NCBI GenBank assembly: GCA_024169445.1 | Contig: JALKFA010000001.1 | Location: 2,480,001 to 2,544,000, forward strand | DNA from: Buttiauxella agrestis ATCC 33320 | GTDB lineage: Bacteria; Pseudomonadota; Gammaproteobacteria; Enterobacterales; Enterobacteriaceae | Length of the DNA stretch: 64,000 nucleotides | Direction of reading: 5' to 3' | Part shown: in pieces, positions 19,350 through 30,305 of the stretch | How the letters are laid out: each line of letters begins with the position of its first letter | Position numbering within the stretch: position 1 is the first letter of the stretch | Position numbers and translations under genes: made by a program | Notes under the pieces: generated by a model | The model's input: only the letters and a program-made list of their open reading frames with translations | Database searches by the model: none | What the model was told of the DNA's origin: nothing

Positions 19350-19587
19350 CGTGCTGTTTTTTGCCCAGGTACGTGAACTGGTTGATTGCGACAACCTGAA
19401 ACTGGATGCGAGTTTTAGCAATGTCGAACAACTGCGCCAGAATCTGGCTGCGAAAAGCGAGCGCTGGGCGCTGGCGCTCGAGTCAGGCAAACTGCTGGCT
19501 GCCGTCAACCAGACACTGGTAAGTTTCGATCACCCGCTAAGCGACGGTGATGAAGTCGCCTTTTTCCCTCCGGTCACAGGCGGTTAA
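19342..19587 (+). CDS. moaD: Molybdopterin synthase small subunit MoaD
   Basis: 81 aa ubiquitin-fold sulfur carrier. The C-terminal Gly-Gly (PPVTGG), which is adenylylated by MoeB and carries the thiocarboxylate, is intact. Overlaps moaC by 8 nt; moaE starts 2 nt after its stop, fitting a 1:1 MoaD-MoaE complex. Confidence 0.97.
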   Translation: MINVLFFAQVRELVDCDNLKLDASFSNVEQLRQNLAAKSERWALALESGKLLAAVNQTLVSFDHPLSDGDEVAFFPPVTGG

Positions 19588-19588
19588 A

Positions 19589-20041
19589 ATGGAAAACACT
19601 CGAATCCGTGTCAGCCACGAGAATTTCAACGTCGGCGACGAATACCAGTGGCTCGCGCAGTGCGATGAAGACGGTGCGGTGGTGACGTTTACCGGCAAAG
19701 TACGCAATCACAATCTTGGCGATAGCGTGAGCGCATTGACGCTGGAACATTATCCGGGCATGACCGAAAAGGCGCTGGCGGACATTATTGAAGAAGCACG
19801 TCTTCGTTGGCCGTTACAGCGCGTTAGTGTGATTCACCGCATTGGTGAATTGTGGCCTGGTGACGAGATCGTGTTTGTAGGCGTGACGGGTGCGCATCGC
19901 AGTTCAGCGTTCGAATCCGCACAATTCATTATGGATTATCTGAAAACGCGCGCGCCGTTCTGGAAGCGCGAAGCCACGTCTGAAGGGGAGCGTTGGGTAG
20001 AAGCTCGCGAAACTGATAAGCAAGCGGCCAAACGCTGGTAA
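19589..20041 (+). CDS. moaE: Molybdopterin synthase catalytic subunit MoaE
   Basis: 150 aa from the ATG at 19589, the E. coli length; an alternative start inside moaD is unlikely. Transfers two sulfurs from MoaD thiocarboxylate to precursor Z to give the molybdopterin dithiolene. Key segments are FTGKVRNHNLGD, LEHYPGMTEKAL, VIHRIGEL and the C-terminal catalytic/MoaD-binding FWKREATSEGERWVEA. Last gene of the operon. Confidence 0.97.
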   Translation: MENTRIRVSHENFNVGDEYQWLAQCDEDGAVVTFTGKVRNHNLGDSVSALTLEHYPGMTEKALADIIEEARLRWPLQRVSVIHRIGELWPGDEIVFVGVTGAHRSSAFESAQFIMDYLKTRAPFWKREATSEGERWVEARETDKQAAKRW

Positions 20042-20128
20042 CAGGCACCTTCATACAGTTGTGTTAATCTTAAAGTACAGGCCTTCGAGCCTGAAATTCG
20101 GTCAACGTAATTAACTTAAGGAAGCATC

Positions 20129-20839
20129 ATGGATCGATTCCCACGTTCCAATGACACTATTGTCCAGCAGGCCCGTACTGGCTTGCAGGCATATATGGCA
20201 CAAGTTTATGGCTGGATGACCTGCGGCCTGTTACTGACGGCATTTGTCGCCTGGTATGTGTCTGGCAATCAAGATCTAATCTTTTATATTTACTCTAATA
20301 AAATTGCTCTGATTGGGCTGTTTGTTGTGCAACTAGGGTTGGTCTTTGTTCTGTCGGGTATGATCCATAAGTTGAGTGCAGGGGCTGCCACTAGTTTGTT
20401 TATGCTCTACTCAGCTTTGACAGGATTGACTCTATCTTTCATTTTTATCGTCTATACCGCCTCATCCATAACAAGCACATTTATTGTTACTGCAGGCATG
20501 TTCGGTGCGATGAGCCTGTACGGTTACACCACCAAGCGTGATTTAAGCGGTTTTGGCAACATGCTGTTTATGGCACTGATCGGCATTGTGCTGGCATCGC
20601 TGGTGAACATTTGGCTGGAAAGCACGGCGATGATGTGGGCGATAACCTATATCGGCGTCATCGTGTTTGTCGGCCTGACGGCTTATGACACGCAGAAGCT
20701 GAAAAACATTGGTGAGCAAATTGATACTCGCGATACGCAAACCACGCGTAAGTACTCGATTCTTGGCGCACTGACGCTGTATCTCGACTTCATCAACCTG
20801 TTCCTGATGTTGTTGCGTATTTTCGGTAACCGCCGCTAA
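20129..20839 (+). CDS. ybhL: BAX inhibitor-1 family inner-membrane protein YbhL
   Basis: 236 aa with seven predicted transmembrane segments starting near residue 25. Member of the BI-1/TMBIM family (YccA/YbhL). The conserved C-terminal part contains LTAYDTQKLKN, whose aspartate belongs to the pH/Ca2+-sensing pair in bacterial BI-1 homologues. Codon use in 20270-20480 is more A/T-rich than the rest of the gene. Function in enterobacteria is uncertain. A palindromic repeat follows the stop. Confidence 0.92.
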   Translation: MDRFPRSNDTIVQQARTGLQAYMAQVYGWMTCGLLLTAFVAWYVSGNQDLIFYIYSNKIALIGLFVVQLGLVFVLSGMIHKLSAGAATSLFMLYSALTGLTLSFIFIVYTASSITSTFIVTAGMFGAMSLYGYTTKRDLSGFGNMLFMALIGIVLASLVNIWLESTAMMWAITYIGVIVFVGLTAYDTQKLKNIGEQIDTRDTQTTRKYSILGALTLYLDFINLFLMLLRIFGNRR

Positions 20840-20851
20840 GTCCTGTCACCC

Positions 20852-20910
20852 TCATCCTAACCCTTTCTTTTCCCCCTCTCTCGCAGGGAGAGGGCTGGGG
20901 TGAGGGTTGT
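20852..20910. repeat. Palindromic extragenic repeat (CCCTCTCTC/GGGAGAGGG type)
   Basis: CACCCTCATCCTAACCC...CCCCCTCTCTCGCAGGGAGAGGGCTGGGGTGAGGG folds into a long imperfect hairpin. The same family recurs at 31690-31755 and around 40233-41035. It lies between convergent ybhL and ybhN and has been captured into the ybhN reading frame. Confidence 0.85.
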
Positions 20911-21871
20911 TTTCTTCCAGGCTCTTCTCATTTTTCACCCGCATCGTCTTCGCCCGACTCTCCAGTACTAAATAGCAAACAATCGCCAGCAGCAGTGGGG
21001 CAATAAAGTAAAGCATGCGATACGCCAGCAACGCGGCAATAATCGTCCCATTGCTGACATGTTCACCCGCCAGCAACGCAATGAACACAGCCTCCAGCAC
21101 GCCAATCCCCGCAGGAATATGCACAATGACGCCCGCAATACTGCTTACTAAAAGCACGCCTAAAACAAAGAAATAGTTGCTCTGCTGGCCCAGCAACAGC
21201 CAGATAATCGCCCCCATCACCATCCAGTTACAGCTTGAAATCGCCATCTGCATCAGTGCGAATTTAAACGATGGCAACACCAGACGCTGGCCTTTGATCG
21301 TCATATGGCGATGCTTCGCAAAGGCACAAAACCACAGATAAACCGCAATGATTGCCAGTAGCACGCCGCCTAAAATGCGCAGCGTGGTTTCGTCGATGTA
21401 CCAGTGAGCCGGTAATTGCACCACGCCAACGGTAAAAATCACCCCTGCCAACAGGATATAACCCAGCCAGTTAGTGGAGATACTTAACGAGAAAATGCGC
21501 GTAATCGTGGCGCTCGGCAGGCCAAGGCGCGAATAAAGCCGGTAACGCATACCAATGCCGCCAACCCAGGTGCTCAATGTCAGGTTAAAGGCGTAACAGA
21601 TAAACGACACCAGCATGACCTGCCGCTTTGCCAGTTTATGCCCGCAATACGCCCGCGCAAGCAGGTCGTAGCAGCCATAAATCAGATAACTCAGAATCAC
21701 CAGACCGACCGCACTAAACAGCGCCAGACGGTTGTAATTGCGGATCACTTCCCAAACTTCCGGCCAGTCCACTTTTGTGGCATACACCACCAACAGCACG
21801 ATAACGGCAATAAAAAATAGCCAGGTGAGGATTTTCTTCGCTTTGCGCCATTTTGGGTGCGAGTGCGACAT
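20852..21871 (-). CDS. ybhN: Inner-membrane protein YbhN (LPG synthase TM-region/flippase-like)
   Basis: 339 aa from the ATG at 21871, which overlaps the clsB stop as TGATG; the TTG one codon upstream is unlikely. UPF0104 family, 8 or so transmembrane segments, related to the membrane domain of lysyl-phosphatidylglycerol synthase, suggesting a lipid-handling role. The body aligns with E. coli YbhN (318 aa) up to about residue 318. The final stretch NNPHPSPLPAREGEKKGLG is translated from the palindromic repeat, a recent C-terminal extension. Third gene of ybhP-clsB-ybhN. Confidence 0.92.
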   Translation of the reverse strand: MSHSHPKWRKAKKILTWLFFIAVIVLLVVYATKVDWPEVWEVIRNYNRLALFSAVGLVILSYLIYGCYDLLARAYCGHKLAKRQVMLVSFICYAFNLTLSTWVGGIGMRYRLYSRLGLPSATITRIFSLSISTNWLGYILLAGVIFTVGVVQLPAHWYIDETTLRILGGVLLAIIAVYLWFCAFAKHRHMTIKGQRLVLPSFKFALMQMAISSCNWMVMGAIIWLLLGQQSNYFFVLGVLLVSSIAGVIVHIPAGIGVLEAVFIALLAGEHVSNGTIIAALLAYRMLYFIAPLLLAIVCYLVLESRAKTMRVKNEKSLEENNPHPSPLPAREGEKKGLG

Positions 21872-23127
21872 CAATATTTTACCCCCGGGTTTTCAGCCTC
21901 AACTTCTGTGTCTATTCGGTCCTGGGTTTCCAGTTGCGGCTGTGCCGGCGGCATCACCTGGGCAAGTTTTGGTGTGTGTGCGGGTAACCAGCCAACCATC
22001 GCCGGGAAGTGGCGCAAAAAGTGGAACGCCAGCACGCTTTTCCCCAGATTCCACCAGGTTCGTTTTGGTAGCATGGACTCGTCGACGGGCTGACAATCCT
22101 GGGCTATCAGGCAGCTCAGGTTTTGGCGCAGAGTTTCGTTAAAGGTACGATCGTAAATAATCAGGTTGGCTTCAAGGTTGAGCGACAAACTCAGCGGATC
22201 AAGATTGCTGGAGCCGACGGTTGCCCAGTGGTCGTCCATCAGCGCGACTTTGCCGTGCAGCGGGCGGCGCTGGTACTCGTAAATCTTCACGCCCGAGCGC
22301 ACTAAATAATTGTACAGCAGGCGAGCACCCACTTTGACAATCGGCATATCCGGCTCGCCTTGCACGATTAACTTCACTGAGACACCGCGTCGTGAGGCAT
22401 TGCGCATCGCATGAAGCAGTCGGTAACCGGGGAAAAAATAGGCGTTAGCAATGATCACTTCACGCTTCGCTTTGCCGAGCATTTTCAGGTAATAACGTTC
22501 GATATCATCGCGATGCCGGTTATTGTCGCGCCAGACAAACAGCGCTTGCGCCTCTCCGGGTTTGAGGTTTTCTTGTGCGGGATTGCGGCGGCGATGCCAC
22601 CAGTGGCGTTTGGTATCGTGACCCGGCAAGTTGGAAACCACGTACTGATAAATATCGTGTACCACTGGCCCTTCAACTTTGACCGAATAATCCTGTTTGG
22701 CTTCAGGGCCATAATCACTCATCTGTTCGGCGGAGTAATTAATGCCGCCGACAAACGCCACCGCGCTGTCGACCACCACGATTTTGCGGTGCATACGGCG
22801 GAACAAATTAGTGCGTATACCGAACAGCGGCGGGCGCGGGTCATAATAGCGGAACATCACGCCAGCGCTTGTCAGTTCACTCACAAACTCATCGCTTAAA
22901 TCCGGTGAACCGTAGCCATCCAGCAGAACTTCCACCCTAACGCCACGCTGAGCAGCATTCAGTAGTACGGCATGTAACTGCTTACCGACATCATCTTCAA
23001 ACCAGATAAATGTTTCGAGCAGCACTTTGCTACGCGCCTGGCTGATGGCGGTAAACACCGCCGGGAAAAACTGATCGCCATTTTCGAGTAACGAAATACA
23101 GTTGCCGTCACGCCAGCTATTTTTCAT
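21871..23127 (-). CDS. clsB: Cardiolipin synthase B
   Basis: 418 aa (E. coli ClsB/YbhO 413). Phospholipase D superfamily enzyme making cardiolipin (and phosphatidylglycerol) at the inner membrane. Two HKD motifs are present: [16 protein letters not shown] near 113 and [18 protein letters not shown] near 293. ATG overlaps the ybhP stop by 3 nt and its stop touches ybhN, so the three genes are coupled. Confidence 0.96.
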   Translation of the reverse strand: MKNSWRDGNCISLLENGDQFFPAVFTAISQARSKVLLETFIWFEDDVGKQLHAVLLNAAQRGVRVEVLLDGYGSPDLSDEFVSELTSAGVMFRYYDPRPPLFGIRTNLFRRMHRKIVVVDSAVAFVGGINYSAEQMSDYGPEAKQDYSVKVEGPVVHDIYQYVVSNLPGHDTKRHWWHRRRNPAQENLKPGEAQALFVWRDNNRHRDDIERYYLKMLGKAKREVIIANAYFFPGYRLLHAMRNASRRGVSVKLIVQGEPDMPIVKVGARLLYNYLVRSGVKIYEYQRRPLHGKVALMDDHWATVGSSNLDPLSLSLNLEANLIIYDRTFNETLRQNLSCLIAQDCQPVDESMLPKRTWWNLGKSVLAFHFLRHFPAMVGWLPAHTPKLAQVMPPAQPQLETQDRIDTEVEAENPGVKY

Positions 23128-23882
23128 AGATGAATCTCCACCGCTAATGGCGCATGGTCAGAAAGATGCCGCCACTGTTGCAACGGCAGTGCAGTAGGGG
23201 CGCTGGCAGAGGCATTTTTTACATAAATCCTGTCCAGGCGCAGAACGGGAAAGCGGGCAGGGAAAGTGCGTGCCGGGCGGCCCGATGCACGGGTGAAGAC
23301 TTCATCCAGGCCGGTTTGCCTGAGTTGCTGATTGGCGCGTTGTTGCCAGTCATTGAAATCACCGGCCACCACCACTGGCTCGCCTTCAGGGAGTTCATTC
23401 ACCAGTTGGCAAAGCATGTTGAGCTGGGCCTGGCGGTGCGCGTCACGTAAACCGAGATGCACGCAAATGACATGGGCTCGAATATTCGCGCCGGGAAGGT
23501 TTATCTGGCAGTGCAGCATGCCGCGTTTTTCGTGGCCTTCGACCGAGATGTCGCGGTTATCAAAATGGCTGATGGGGAAACGTGATAACACGGCATTGCC
23601 GTGATGGCCTTCGGGATAAACCGCGTTGCGCCCATAAGCAAATTCGCTCCACGTGCTATCGGCGAGGAATTCGTAATGGCTGGTTTCCGGCCAATTTTCG
23701 ACCCGCAGGGAGTGGGCTTCGTGAGCGCCCATCACCTCCTGCAAGCAGACAATATCGGCAGAAACGGCGCGTACCGCGTCGCGCAACTCCGGCAAAATGA
23801 AGCGCCTGTTGAGTGCGGTAAAGCCTTTATGTGTATTAATTGTGAGCACTTTAAAGGAAAAGTGCTGAGTCTTGTTACCCAT
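23124..23882 (-). CDS. ybhP: Endonuclease/exonuclease/phosphatase-family protein YbhP
   Basis: 252 aa from the ATG at 23882 ([13 protein letters not shown]), matching the length of E. coli YbhP (253); a further upstream start at 23936 would add 18 unmatched residues. EEP-fold phosphodiesterase with [15 protein letters not shown] (metal-binding Glu), VCVHLGL, AGDFNDW and the C-terminal LSDHAPL catalytic histidine. The DNase/phosphodiesterase substrate is unknown; co-transcription with clsB and ybhN points to phospholipid metabolism. Confidence 0.93.
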   Translation of the reverse strand: MGNKTQHFSFKVLTINTHKGFTALNRRFILPELRDAVRAVSADIVCLQEVMGAHEAHSLRVENWPETSHYEFLADSTWSEFAYGRNAVYPEGHHGNAVLSRFPISHFDNRDISVEGHEKRGMLHCQINLPGANIRAHVICVHLGLRDAHRQAQLNMLCQLVNELPEGEPVVVAGDFNDWQQRANQQLRQTGLDEVFTRASGRPARTFPARFPVLRLDRIYVKNASASAPTALPLQQWRHLSDHAPLAVEIHL

Positions 23883-24015
23883 GCTTCTCCCGGCATTGTT
23901 ATCATCGCGTTGAAAATAAAGTGTAGTCTCTGTCACAAATAGGTGTCGGGTTACAGAATTTTCCGCATACTGCGGTACTCTGAATGACAGGAATTAGTGG
24001 CCAGGAGAGAAATTA

Positions 24016-24426
24016 ATGAAATGGCAACAACGTGTACAAGTGACTACAGGCCTAAGCTGCTGGCAAATAATGCTGCATCTTTCAGTGCTTTGTGTGCTGC
24101 TCGTTGGCTGGAAAACTGCCTCCCTCATACCGGTCGGCATTGGGTTATGTTTGCTGTATGTCGCAACAGTTATCCTGATGTTCGCCCTGCAACGTGTTCG
24201 TACAGGGCGCTTACGTGATATTGGTGATTTTCTTGAAGAGCTGACTACCACCTGGTATTTCGGCAACGCGATGATTGTGCTGTGGCTGTTGTCACGCGTG
24301 GTCGAGAATAAATTCCTGCTGGCAGGAGCCGGGCTGGCGATGATTGCCGGGCCGATTATTTATTCGCTGTTCGCCAAAGATAAAACCTCAGGCGATTTTG
24401 CGCCGAAACATCCAGTACGCCGCTGA
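24016..24426 (+). CDS. ybhQ: Inner-membrane protein YbhQ
   Basis: 136 aa, same as E. coli YbhQ. Four hydrophobic segments, with the motif [27 protein letters not shown] seen in pieces in the middle. Function unknown. The ATG has AGGAGAG 8-10 nt upstream. Its 3' end overlaps the 3' end of the convergent ybhR by 39 bp. Confidence 0.92.
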   Translation: MKWQQRVQVTTGLSCWQIMLHLSVLCVLLVGWKTASLIPVGIGLCLLYVATVILMFALQRVRTGRLRDIGDFLEELTTTWYFGNAMIVLWLLSRVVENKFLLAGAGLAMIAGPIIYSLFAKDKTSGDFAPKHPVRR

Positions 24427-25494
24427 ACCCGTAGTGGCTGCTATCACCAATAGCGGCCACACACTTCCCCAGACAATGTCAAAACTCGCGTTCTTCAAAT
24501 AAATCTGCTTAGTGATGTCAGTGAAATGCCGAATCGGGTTTACCCACGTCAGGTTTTGCAGCCACACCGGCATGTTCTCGACCGGTGAAACATAACCCGA
24601 CAGCAAAATCGCCGGCATCATAAAGACAAACACGCCAATAAATGCCTGCTGTTGCGTCGAACACAATGACGAAATCAGCAAACCAAAGCCCACCAGTGAC
24701 AAACCGTAAATCAGCATCGTGAAGTAAAACAGCAACAGCGAGCCGGAAAACGGAATGTGATAACCCCAAATCCCGACGCCCAGCACAATGGTTGCCTGGC
24801 CAATCGCCACGATTTGCGCGGGTACGGCTTTACCAACAAAAATCTGCCAGGTGGCGAGTGGCGAAACCAACAGCTGATCGAGCGTGCCTTGCTCACGTTC
24901 GCGCGCCACGGAAAGTGAGGTGACAATCATCACGCCAATCGTGGTAATCATCGCAATCAACGATGGCACCACAAACCATTTATAATCCAGATTCGGGTTA
25001 TACCAGTTGCGCACCACCAGCTCGCTGTTGTTCGGTTTTGGCTGCCCGGACACCAGTTCCTGTTGGTAATTCTTCACAATTTGCTGGAGGTAATTGGCGG
25101 CAATCTGCGCACTGTTCGAGTTACGCCCATCAAGAATGATTTGCAGTTTTGCCTGCTGTTGGCTGGCAATATCACGCGAGAACTCTGCCGGGAAGCGAAT
25201 CAGCAGCAGCGCTTTTTGGTTGTCGATAGTTGGCTGGATCTCTTGCGGGCTTTTCAGCAACAGCACATGGCTGAATGCTTTGGCGCGGGCAAAACGCTGG
25301 GTCAGTTCAACGGAGTGGCTGCCGTTATCTTCGTTGTAAATCGCGATAGTGGCGTTAGTCACTTCAAGCGTGGCGGCGAACGGAAACAGCACCACTTGCA
25401 ACACCACCGGCAGAATCAAAATTGCCCGCGTTTGTGGCTCGCGCAACAGGGATTGCAGCTCTTTGCGTATTAATGTCCAGAGTCGATATAACAT
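24388..25494 (-). CDS. ybhR: ABC-2 transporter permease YbhR
   Basis: 368 aa. One of the two membrane subunits of the YbhFSR exporter. N-terminal TM helix (about 22-42), a large periplasmic region to about 170, then five TM helices in the ABC-2 pattern with [19 protein letters not shown]. In E. coli YbhFSR has been linked to cation (Na+/Li+) and drug export. Last gene of cecR-ybhGFSR. The C-terminal 12 codons overlap ybhQ on the opposite strand. Confidence 0.95.
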   Translation of the reverse strand: MLYRLWTLIRKELQSLLREPQTRAILILPVVLQVVLFPFAATLEVTNATIAIYNEDNGSHSVELTQRFARAKAFSHVLLLKSPQEIQPTIDNQKALLLIRFPAEFSRDIASQQQAKLQIILDGRNSNSAQIAANYLQQIVKNYQQELVSGQPKPNNSELVVRNWYNPNLDYKWFVVPSLIAMITTIGVMIVTSLSVAREREQGTLDQLLVSPLATWQIFVGKAVPAQIVAIGQATIVLGVGIWGYHIPFSGSLLLFYFTMLIYGLSLVGFGLLISSLCSTQQQAFIGVFVFMMPAILLSGYVSPVENMPVWLQNLTWVNPIRHFTDITKQIYLKNASFDIVWGSVWPLLVIAATTGSAAYWMFRRKIA

Positions 25495-25503
25495 CGCTTT
25501 TCC

Positions 25504-26643
25504 CTAATCAAGACGGCGCTTGGTTTTGATGGCCGTCAGGCCGATAAACATCACCGCCGAGGCAATTAAAAACAGCACGTTGATAACCAACACGGTCGTA
25601 ATATTCCCCGCCAGGAACAGGCTTTGCAGGGTGCTGACGAAATAACGCGCCGGAATGACATAGGTCACCGCGCGGATAATCGCTGGCATGCTGTCAATCT
25701 GGAAGATAAACCCAGACAACATAATCGACGGCAAGAAGGCAGCATTTAACGCCACCTGGGCGGCATTAAACTGGTTACGGGTAATCGTCGAAATCAGCAG
25801 CCCCATACCGAGTGTGCTGAGCAAAAACAGACTGGTGATGAAGAATAAAATAAGCAATGAACCGCGATACGGCACGTCGAGAATAAACACCGACACCAGC
25901 ATACACAGCAGCATTGCCAGCATCCCTAACACGTAATAGGGCAGCAGTTTGCACAGCAGTAGTTCGGTGCGCGTGACTTGCGTTGAGAGCAGGGCTTCCA
26001 TAGTGCCGCGCTCCCATTCCCGTGCCACTACCAGCGAAGTCAGAATTGCGCCAATCACCGTCATGATGATGGTCACAGCACCTGGGATGATAAAATGTTG
26101 GCTGATGGCCGCCGGGTTGAACCAGTAACGCAACTGCACATCGATCAGCGGTTCAAACTTTTCCCCGCGATCTTCCGCCCGCTGTTGCTGCCAGATTTGC
26201 CAAATCCCCTCCATATAACCCTGCACGAAATTGGCGGTGTTCGGCTCGCTGCCATCGGTAATCACCTGTATCGGCGCGCTGGCACCTGCACGCGCCATGT
26301 TTTGCGCAAAATCGGTTGGGATCACCACCAGCCCGCGAATTTTTCCCGCCTGCATTAACTGAATCAGGTGCTGGCGATTATCGCTCACCGTCGGGTCGAT
26401 ATAGGGGGATGCGGTAATGGTGTGGGCGAAATCCAGCGCTTCTTCGCTTTGCTGCTCCAGTAACACCCCGACCCGCAGACGGCTGGAATCGAGGTTGATG
26501 CCATAGCCAAAAATAAACAGCAACAACAGTGGGATCACCACCGCAATCAACCAACTACTCGGGTCACGCACTATCTGGCGCGTTTCTTTCACGCACAGGG
26601 CTCGCACCCTTCGCCAGGAAACGGCCTGGTTATGCTCGCTCAT
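25504..26643 (-). CDS. ybhS: ABC-2 transporter permease YbhS
   Basis: 379 aa (E. coli 377). Partner permease of YbhR: N-terminal TM helix, periplasmic domain with a [13 protein letters not shown]-type segment, then the ABC-2 TM block starting near residue 180 with [23 protein letters not shown]. The ATG lies inside the 3' end of ybhF (14-nt overlap), consistent with stoichiometric translation of the complex. Confidence 0.95.
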   Translation of the reverse strand: MSEHNQAVSWRRVRALCVKETRQIVRDPSSWLIAVVIPLLLLFIFGYGINLDSSRLRVGVLLEQQSEEALDFAHTITASPYIDPTVSDNRQHLIQLMQAGKIRGLVVIPTDFAQNMARAGASAPIQVITDGSEPNTANFVQGYMEGIWQIWQQQRAEDRGEKFEPLIDVQLRYWFNPAAISQHFIIPGAVTIIMTVIGAILTSLVVAREWERGTMEALLSTQVTRTELLLCKLLPYYVLGMLAMLLCMLVSVFILDVPYRGSLLILFFITSLFLLSTLGMGLLISTITRNQFNAAQVALNAAFLPSIMLSGFIFQIDSMPAIIRAVTYVIPARYFVSTLQSLFLAGNITTVLVINVLFLIASAVMFIGLTAIKTKRRLD

Positions 26644-28378
26644 TTTCGTGCTCCTTATCCCATTGATGGATAAGCGTAATAAACGCTTGCTCCATGGTCG
26701 GGTCAGTTTGCTCGTTGTTGGCGGCTTGTTCTTTCAGAGCGTCTGGCGTGCCGCTGGCAATCAGCTTGCCGCGATACACCAGCCCAATACGGTCACAGTA
26801 TTCGGCTTCATCCATAAAGTGGGTGGTCACCATCACCGTGACGCCTTTTTCCACCATGCTGTTGATGTGCAACCAAAATTCGCGGCGCGTAATCGGGTCA
26901 ACGCCCGAGGTCGGTTCATCAAGAAACAAAATATCCGGTTCGTGCATCAGCGAGCAGGCCAGTGCCAGGCGCTGTTTAAAGCCGAGGGGCAGGGCATCCG
27001 TGGCGCTGTTCATAATCGGTTGCAGGTTGAACGCGTCACTCATGCGGTTAATTTTCTCCTCCTGGGCTTTGCCGCGCAGGCCATACACGCCGGAGAAAAA
27101 ACGCAGGTTTTGCGCCACGGTGAGGTTGCCGTAAAGCGAAAATTTTTGTGCCATATAACCCAGGTGCTGGCGAGCCTTGCCGGAACTGGTTTTTAAATCC
27201 ATATCCAGCACCAGCGCTTTGCCGGAAGTGGGCACCAGCAAGCCGCACATCATTTTAAAGGTGGTGGATTTCCCGGCTCCGTTTGGCCCCAGCAGGCCGA
27301 AAATTTCACCACGCTGGACGGTGAAATCCACGTTATCGGTGGCAGCGAAATCACCGAACTTTTTGGTCAGCGCTTCGGCTTTGATCACCGTTTCACCCTG
27401 GGTGCCTTCCACAGTATGGAGGATTTTCCCCAGCGGAGATTCTTGTGTCGCCGCACCACCGAGCAGGTCGATAAACGCATCTTCAAAACGCGGCTCGGTT
27501 TGTACGATGCTTTCAGGCCGGAGATCGAGCGCCTGGCTGAGTTCGTCAACGGTCGACCCTTTTGCGAGGATCAGGCGCACCGAACGCCCCTGAATCACGC
27601 CGTCGCTGACCTGCGGCAATTTGAGCGCGCGTTGTAGCAACTTGCGGTTATTCTCCTCGCTGTGGCTAACCAGCAGCGATCGCCCCGCCATTTGTTGGGT
27701 TAATTCCTTCGGCGCACCGTGATACAACAGCTCGCCTTCGTTCATCAGCAACACGTCGCGGCACTGTTCGGCTTCGTCGAGGTACGAGGTGCTCCACAGA
27801 ATCAACATGCCGTCACCGGCCAATTCGTGCACCATTTGCCACAACTCGCGGCGTGAAATCGGGTCAACGCCGACACCGGGTTCATCAAGCAACAGCACTT
27901 TAGGCTGGCCGACTAACGTACAGGCGAGGCCGAGTTTCTGCTTCATGCCGCCGGATAGCTTCCCGGCGAGACGGGTGGTAAACGGGCCTAGGGCGGTAAA
28001 CTCCAGCAACCGCTTAAACGTCTCTTCACGTTCTTGCCCGGTGACGCTGCGTAAATCGGCGTACAGCGTCAGGTTTTCCATCACCGTTAAATCTTCATAC
28101 AAGCCAAATTTTTGCGGCATGTATCCCAGAACCGCATGCAGGGCGCGGTCGTCTTCGATAGGATCCAGGCCAATGACGCTTGCAGTTCCTTCGGTCGGTT
28201 TCAGCAAACCTGCCAGCATACGCATTAAAGTGGTTTTCCCCGCGCCATCCGGGCCGACCAGACCAGTGACCGAGCCGGTATGAATCTCGCATTCAAGGCT
28301 CGCCACCGCAGGCTTTTGCTGGCCGGGAAACTGTTTCATCAACCCTTGCAGGCGGATGATGCCCTCCTGGCTACTCAT
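26630..28378 (-). CDS. ybhF: Tandem-NBD ABC exporter ATPase YbhF
   Basis: 582 aa, two nucleotide-binding domains in one chain. NBD1: Walker [10 protein letters not shown] near 42, signature LSGGMKQK, Walker [17 protein letters not shown]2: Walker [10 protein letters not shown] near 350, signature degenerate (LPLGFKQR), Walker [14 protein letters not shown]. The NBD2 signature change suggests one consensus and one degenerate ATP site. Partners are the YbhS/YbhR permeases and probably the periplasmic adaptor YbhG. Confidence 0.96.
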   Translation of the reverse strand: MSSQEGIIRLQGLMKQFPGQQKPAVASLECEIHTGSVTGLVGPDGAGKTTLMRMLAGLLKPTEGTASVIGLDPIEDDRALHAVLGYMPQKFGLYEDLTVMENLTLYADLRSVTGQEREETFKRLLEFTALGPFTTRLAGKLSGGMKQKLGLACTLVGQPKVLLLDEPGVGVDPISRRELWQMVHELAGDGMLILWSTSYLDEAEQCRDVLLMNEGELLYHGAPKELTQQMAGRSLLVSHSEENNRKLLQRALKLPQVSDGVIQGRSVRLILAKGSTVDELSQALDLRPESIVQTEPRFEDAFIDLLGGAATQESPLGKILHTVEGTQGETVIKAEALTKKFGDFAATDNVDFTVQRGEIFGLLGPNGAGKSTTFKMMCGLLVPTSGKALVLDMDLKTSSGKARQHLGYMAQKFSLYGNLTVAQNLRFFSGVYGLRGKAQEEKINRMSDAFNLQPIMNSATDALPLGFKQRLALACSLMHEPDILFLDEPTSGVDPITRREFWLHINSMVEKGVTVMVTTHFMDEAEYCDRIGLVYRGKLIASGTPDALKEQAANNEQTDPTMEQAFITLIHQWDKEHENERA

Positions 28379-29369
28379 GCGCTTTCTCGTCGTTGAATTT
28401 CACGGTAACCGGCATGCCCTGGCGCAGCGAGTCGTCAGCATCGGTGACAATAATCCGCAGGCGATACACCAGGTCGGTACGCAAGTCCGGCGTTTCGACG
28501 GTTTTCGGCGTGAATTCAGCGGTGGGAGAGACAAAACCAATTTTGCCGTGATACGGCTTATCCGGGCGGCCATCGGTATACACCAATAACTCGGTGCCGG
28601 GTTTCGCCTGGTTCAGACTCACTTCGTTAACGTAAGCACGTACCCAAACCGGGCGGGTGAGGGAGAGGGTTAATACGGTACTTCCGGCATTGAGCATGCT
28701 GCCGGGTTCAACGGCGCGGGTCAGCAAAGTGCCATCTGATGGGGAAACCAGCGTGGTGTCTTGCAAATCCAGTTGTGCCTGGGCGAGCTGGGCTTTTGCT
28801 TGTTGCAAGCTGGCCTGCGCCTGGGCAATTTCCTGCGGGCGGTTACCGGTGCGGTACTGGCTTAATTTATCGCGTGCTGCTTTCAGCGTTGCTTTGGCCT
28901 GCTCGCTGGATGAACGGGCATTTTCCAGATCGTTGGCTGAAATTACCCGGCGCGCCCACAAATCTTGCTGGCGTTGATAAAAGTTCTGCGCGTAATCGAA
29001 TGCCGCCTGCGCCTGATTCACCTGAGCGGCAACCTGGGCGATTTCTTCGTCACGATAACCGGCGATAATCAGGTCAAATTTGGCCTGCGCTGCAGCGACA
29101 TTGGCTTGCGCCTGAAGCAGGGCGTTTTGATATGGCCCCTGGTCCAGTTCACCCAGCGTTTCACCTGCTTTAATCGCATCGCCTTCATCCACCTGTAACG
29201 CGGTCAAACGCCCGCCGACGCGGAAGCTCATATTGACGGTGCGGATATCCACGTTGCCGTACAATGTTAATCCTTGATCCTGTTGGCTTTTGTACCACAT
29301 CCAGCCTGCAATCCCTGCGGCGATAAGCACCACAATTGACACGATAATGATCGGCTTTTTACTTTTCAT
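28371..29369 (-). CDS. ybhG: HlyD-type membrane-fusion protein YbhG
   Basis: 332 aa. N-terminal membrane anchor (about 7-25), lipoyl/barrel-sandwich halves ([26 protein letters not shown] and [22 protein letters not shown]), and a long alpha-helical hairpin between about 75 and 200 rich in Ala/Gln. Periplasmic adaptor for the YbhFSR pump; the outer-membrane partner is expected to be TolC. Overlaps ybhF by 8 nt and cecR by 11 nt. Confidence 0.95.
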   Translation of the reverse strand: MKSKKPIIIVSIVVLIAAGIAGWMWYKSQQDQGLTLYGNVDIRTVNMSFRVGGRLTALQVDEGDAIKAGETLGELDQGPYQNALLQAQANVAAAQAKFDLIIAGYRDEEIAQVAAQVNQAQAAFDYAQNFYQRQQDLWARRVISANDLENARSSSEQAKATLKAARDKLSQYRTGNRPQEIAQAQASLQQAKAQLAQAQLDLQDTTLVSPSDGTLLTRAVEPGSMLNAGSTVLTLSLTRPVWVRAYVNEVSLNQAKPGTELLVYTDGRPDKPYHGKIGFVSPTAEFTPKTVETPDLRTDLVYRLRIIVTDADDSLRQGMPVTVKFNDEKAHE

Positions 29370-30054
29370 TGCCGGTTTTCCCTCGTTGATTCGCTAACCC
29401 TTGCAAAATGAAATCGATATGGCTGCCGACCACATCGCTGATTTTCTTCACGTTTTCGCTATCAAATGTTGACCATCCGGCACGCAGCAGAATGGTTTCT
29501 CGCCCCAGCCGGAAAGCCAGAATCTGCCCAAGCAGCGCATGAGTATGGAGAATCGTTTCGGTGTCATTGGGGCTTCTATCGGTATAACGCCCGACGAGGC
29601 TGGTCAGATGGGTGTGCATCGGAGCAATCACCTGCTGGTGAATGAGCTGATAAGCCGGTGTGGGTGAGAGCTGCTCGCGGGAGATAAACTTGCTGAGATT
29701 CAGCGTTTCATCGGCAGTCAGCAGGATAATCATGTGATTGCAGGCAGTATGTATCAGCTGGCGAATCTGTGATTTATCCGTTTGCGGCAGGCGTAAAAGG
29801 GCCTCGGCGCGTTCGACGTGCGGCTTGAAATTAAGCGTGATGAAGTCAGCTATTGATTGCGCACAGGCCATATACAGCTCTTCCTTTGAGCCAAAATAGT
29901 AGGTGATGGCGGCAATGTTTTGCCCGGCTAGTGCGGCGATATCGCGCGTAGTAGCGTGTAAGCCGTACTCACCAAATTGCGCGAGAGCCGCAGCAATCAG
30001 GGTCTTTTTTGCCTGCTCACCGCGGGTTGTGACAGGCGTCGGTGTTGCGTTCAT
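29359..30054 (-). CDS. cecR: TetR-family regulator CecR
   Basis: 231 aa (E. coli CecR/YbiH 223). N-terminal TetR HTH (about 15-60): [23 protein letters not shown] and [16 protein letters not shown]. The C-terminal ligand domain contains [16 protein letters not shown]. In E. coli CecR represses its own operon and rhlE and affects sensitivity to cefoperazone and chloramphenicol. First gene of the operon; a perfect palindromic operator lies 18 bp upstream of its ATG. Confidence 0.94.
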   Translation of the reverse strand: MNATPTPVTTRGEQAKKTLIAAALAQFGEYGLHATTRDIAALAGQNIAAITYYFGSKEELYMACAQSIADFITLNFKPHVERAEALLRLPQTDKSQIRQLIHTACNHMIILLTADETLNLSKFISREQLSPTPAYQLIHQQVIAPMHTHLTSLVGRYTDRSPNDTETILHTHALLGQILAFRLGRETILLRAGWSTFDSENVKKISDVVGSHIDFILQGLANQRGKTGNEK

Positions 30055-30071
30055 ACCGACCTCTTAAAAAG

Positions 30072-30091
30072 TTAATCAATCGATTGATTAA
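30072..30091. promoter_or_regulatory. CecR operator, perfect 20-bp palindrome
   Basis: TTAATCAATCGATTGATTAA is a perfect dyad between divergent cecR and rhlE, the expected position for a TetR-family operator controlling both directions, as reported for E. coli CecR. Confidence 0.85.
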
Positions 30092-30305
30092 GAGTAGGCT
30101 CGATGTGATTACCTGTCTAGTCCGATATATTTATCTTGTGAATGCGTAAGAAAATAGAATTTGTGCGCAAAATCACAAAACCTGTTACACTGCGCGGCTT
30201 ACGGCACCGTGGTTTGTGCCCCTCTCTCGCGCCAGAATGACTGGCGTCATATGAACCCCTGGAAACTACACCGCACCTCGCGGTCAGGGCGATTCTGGAG
30301 TACCT

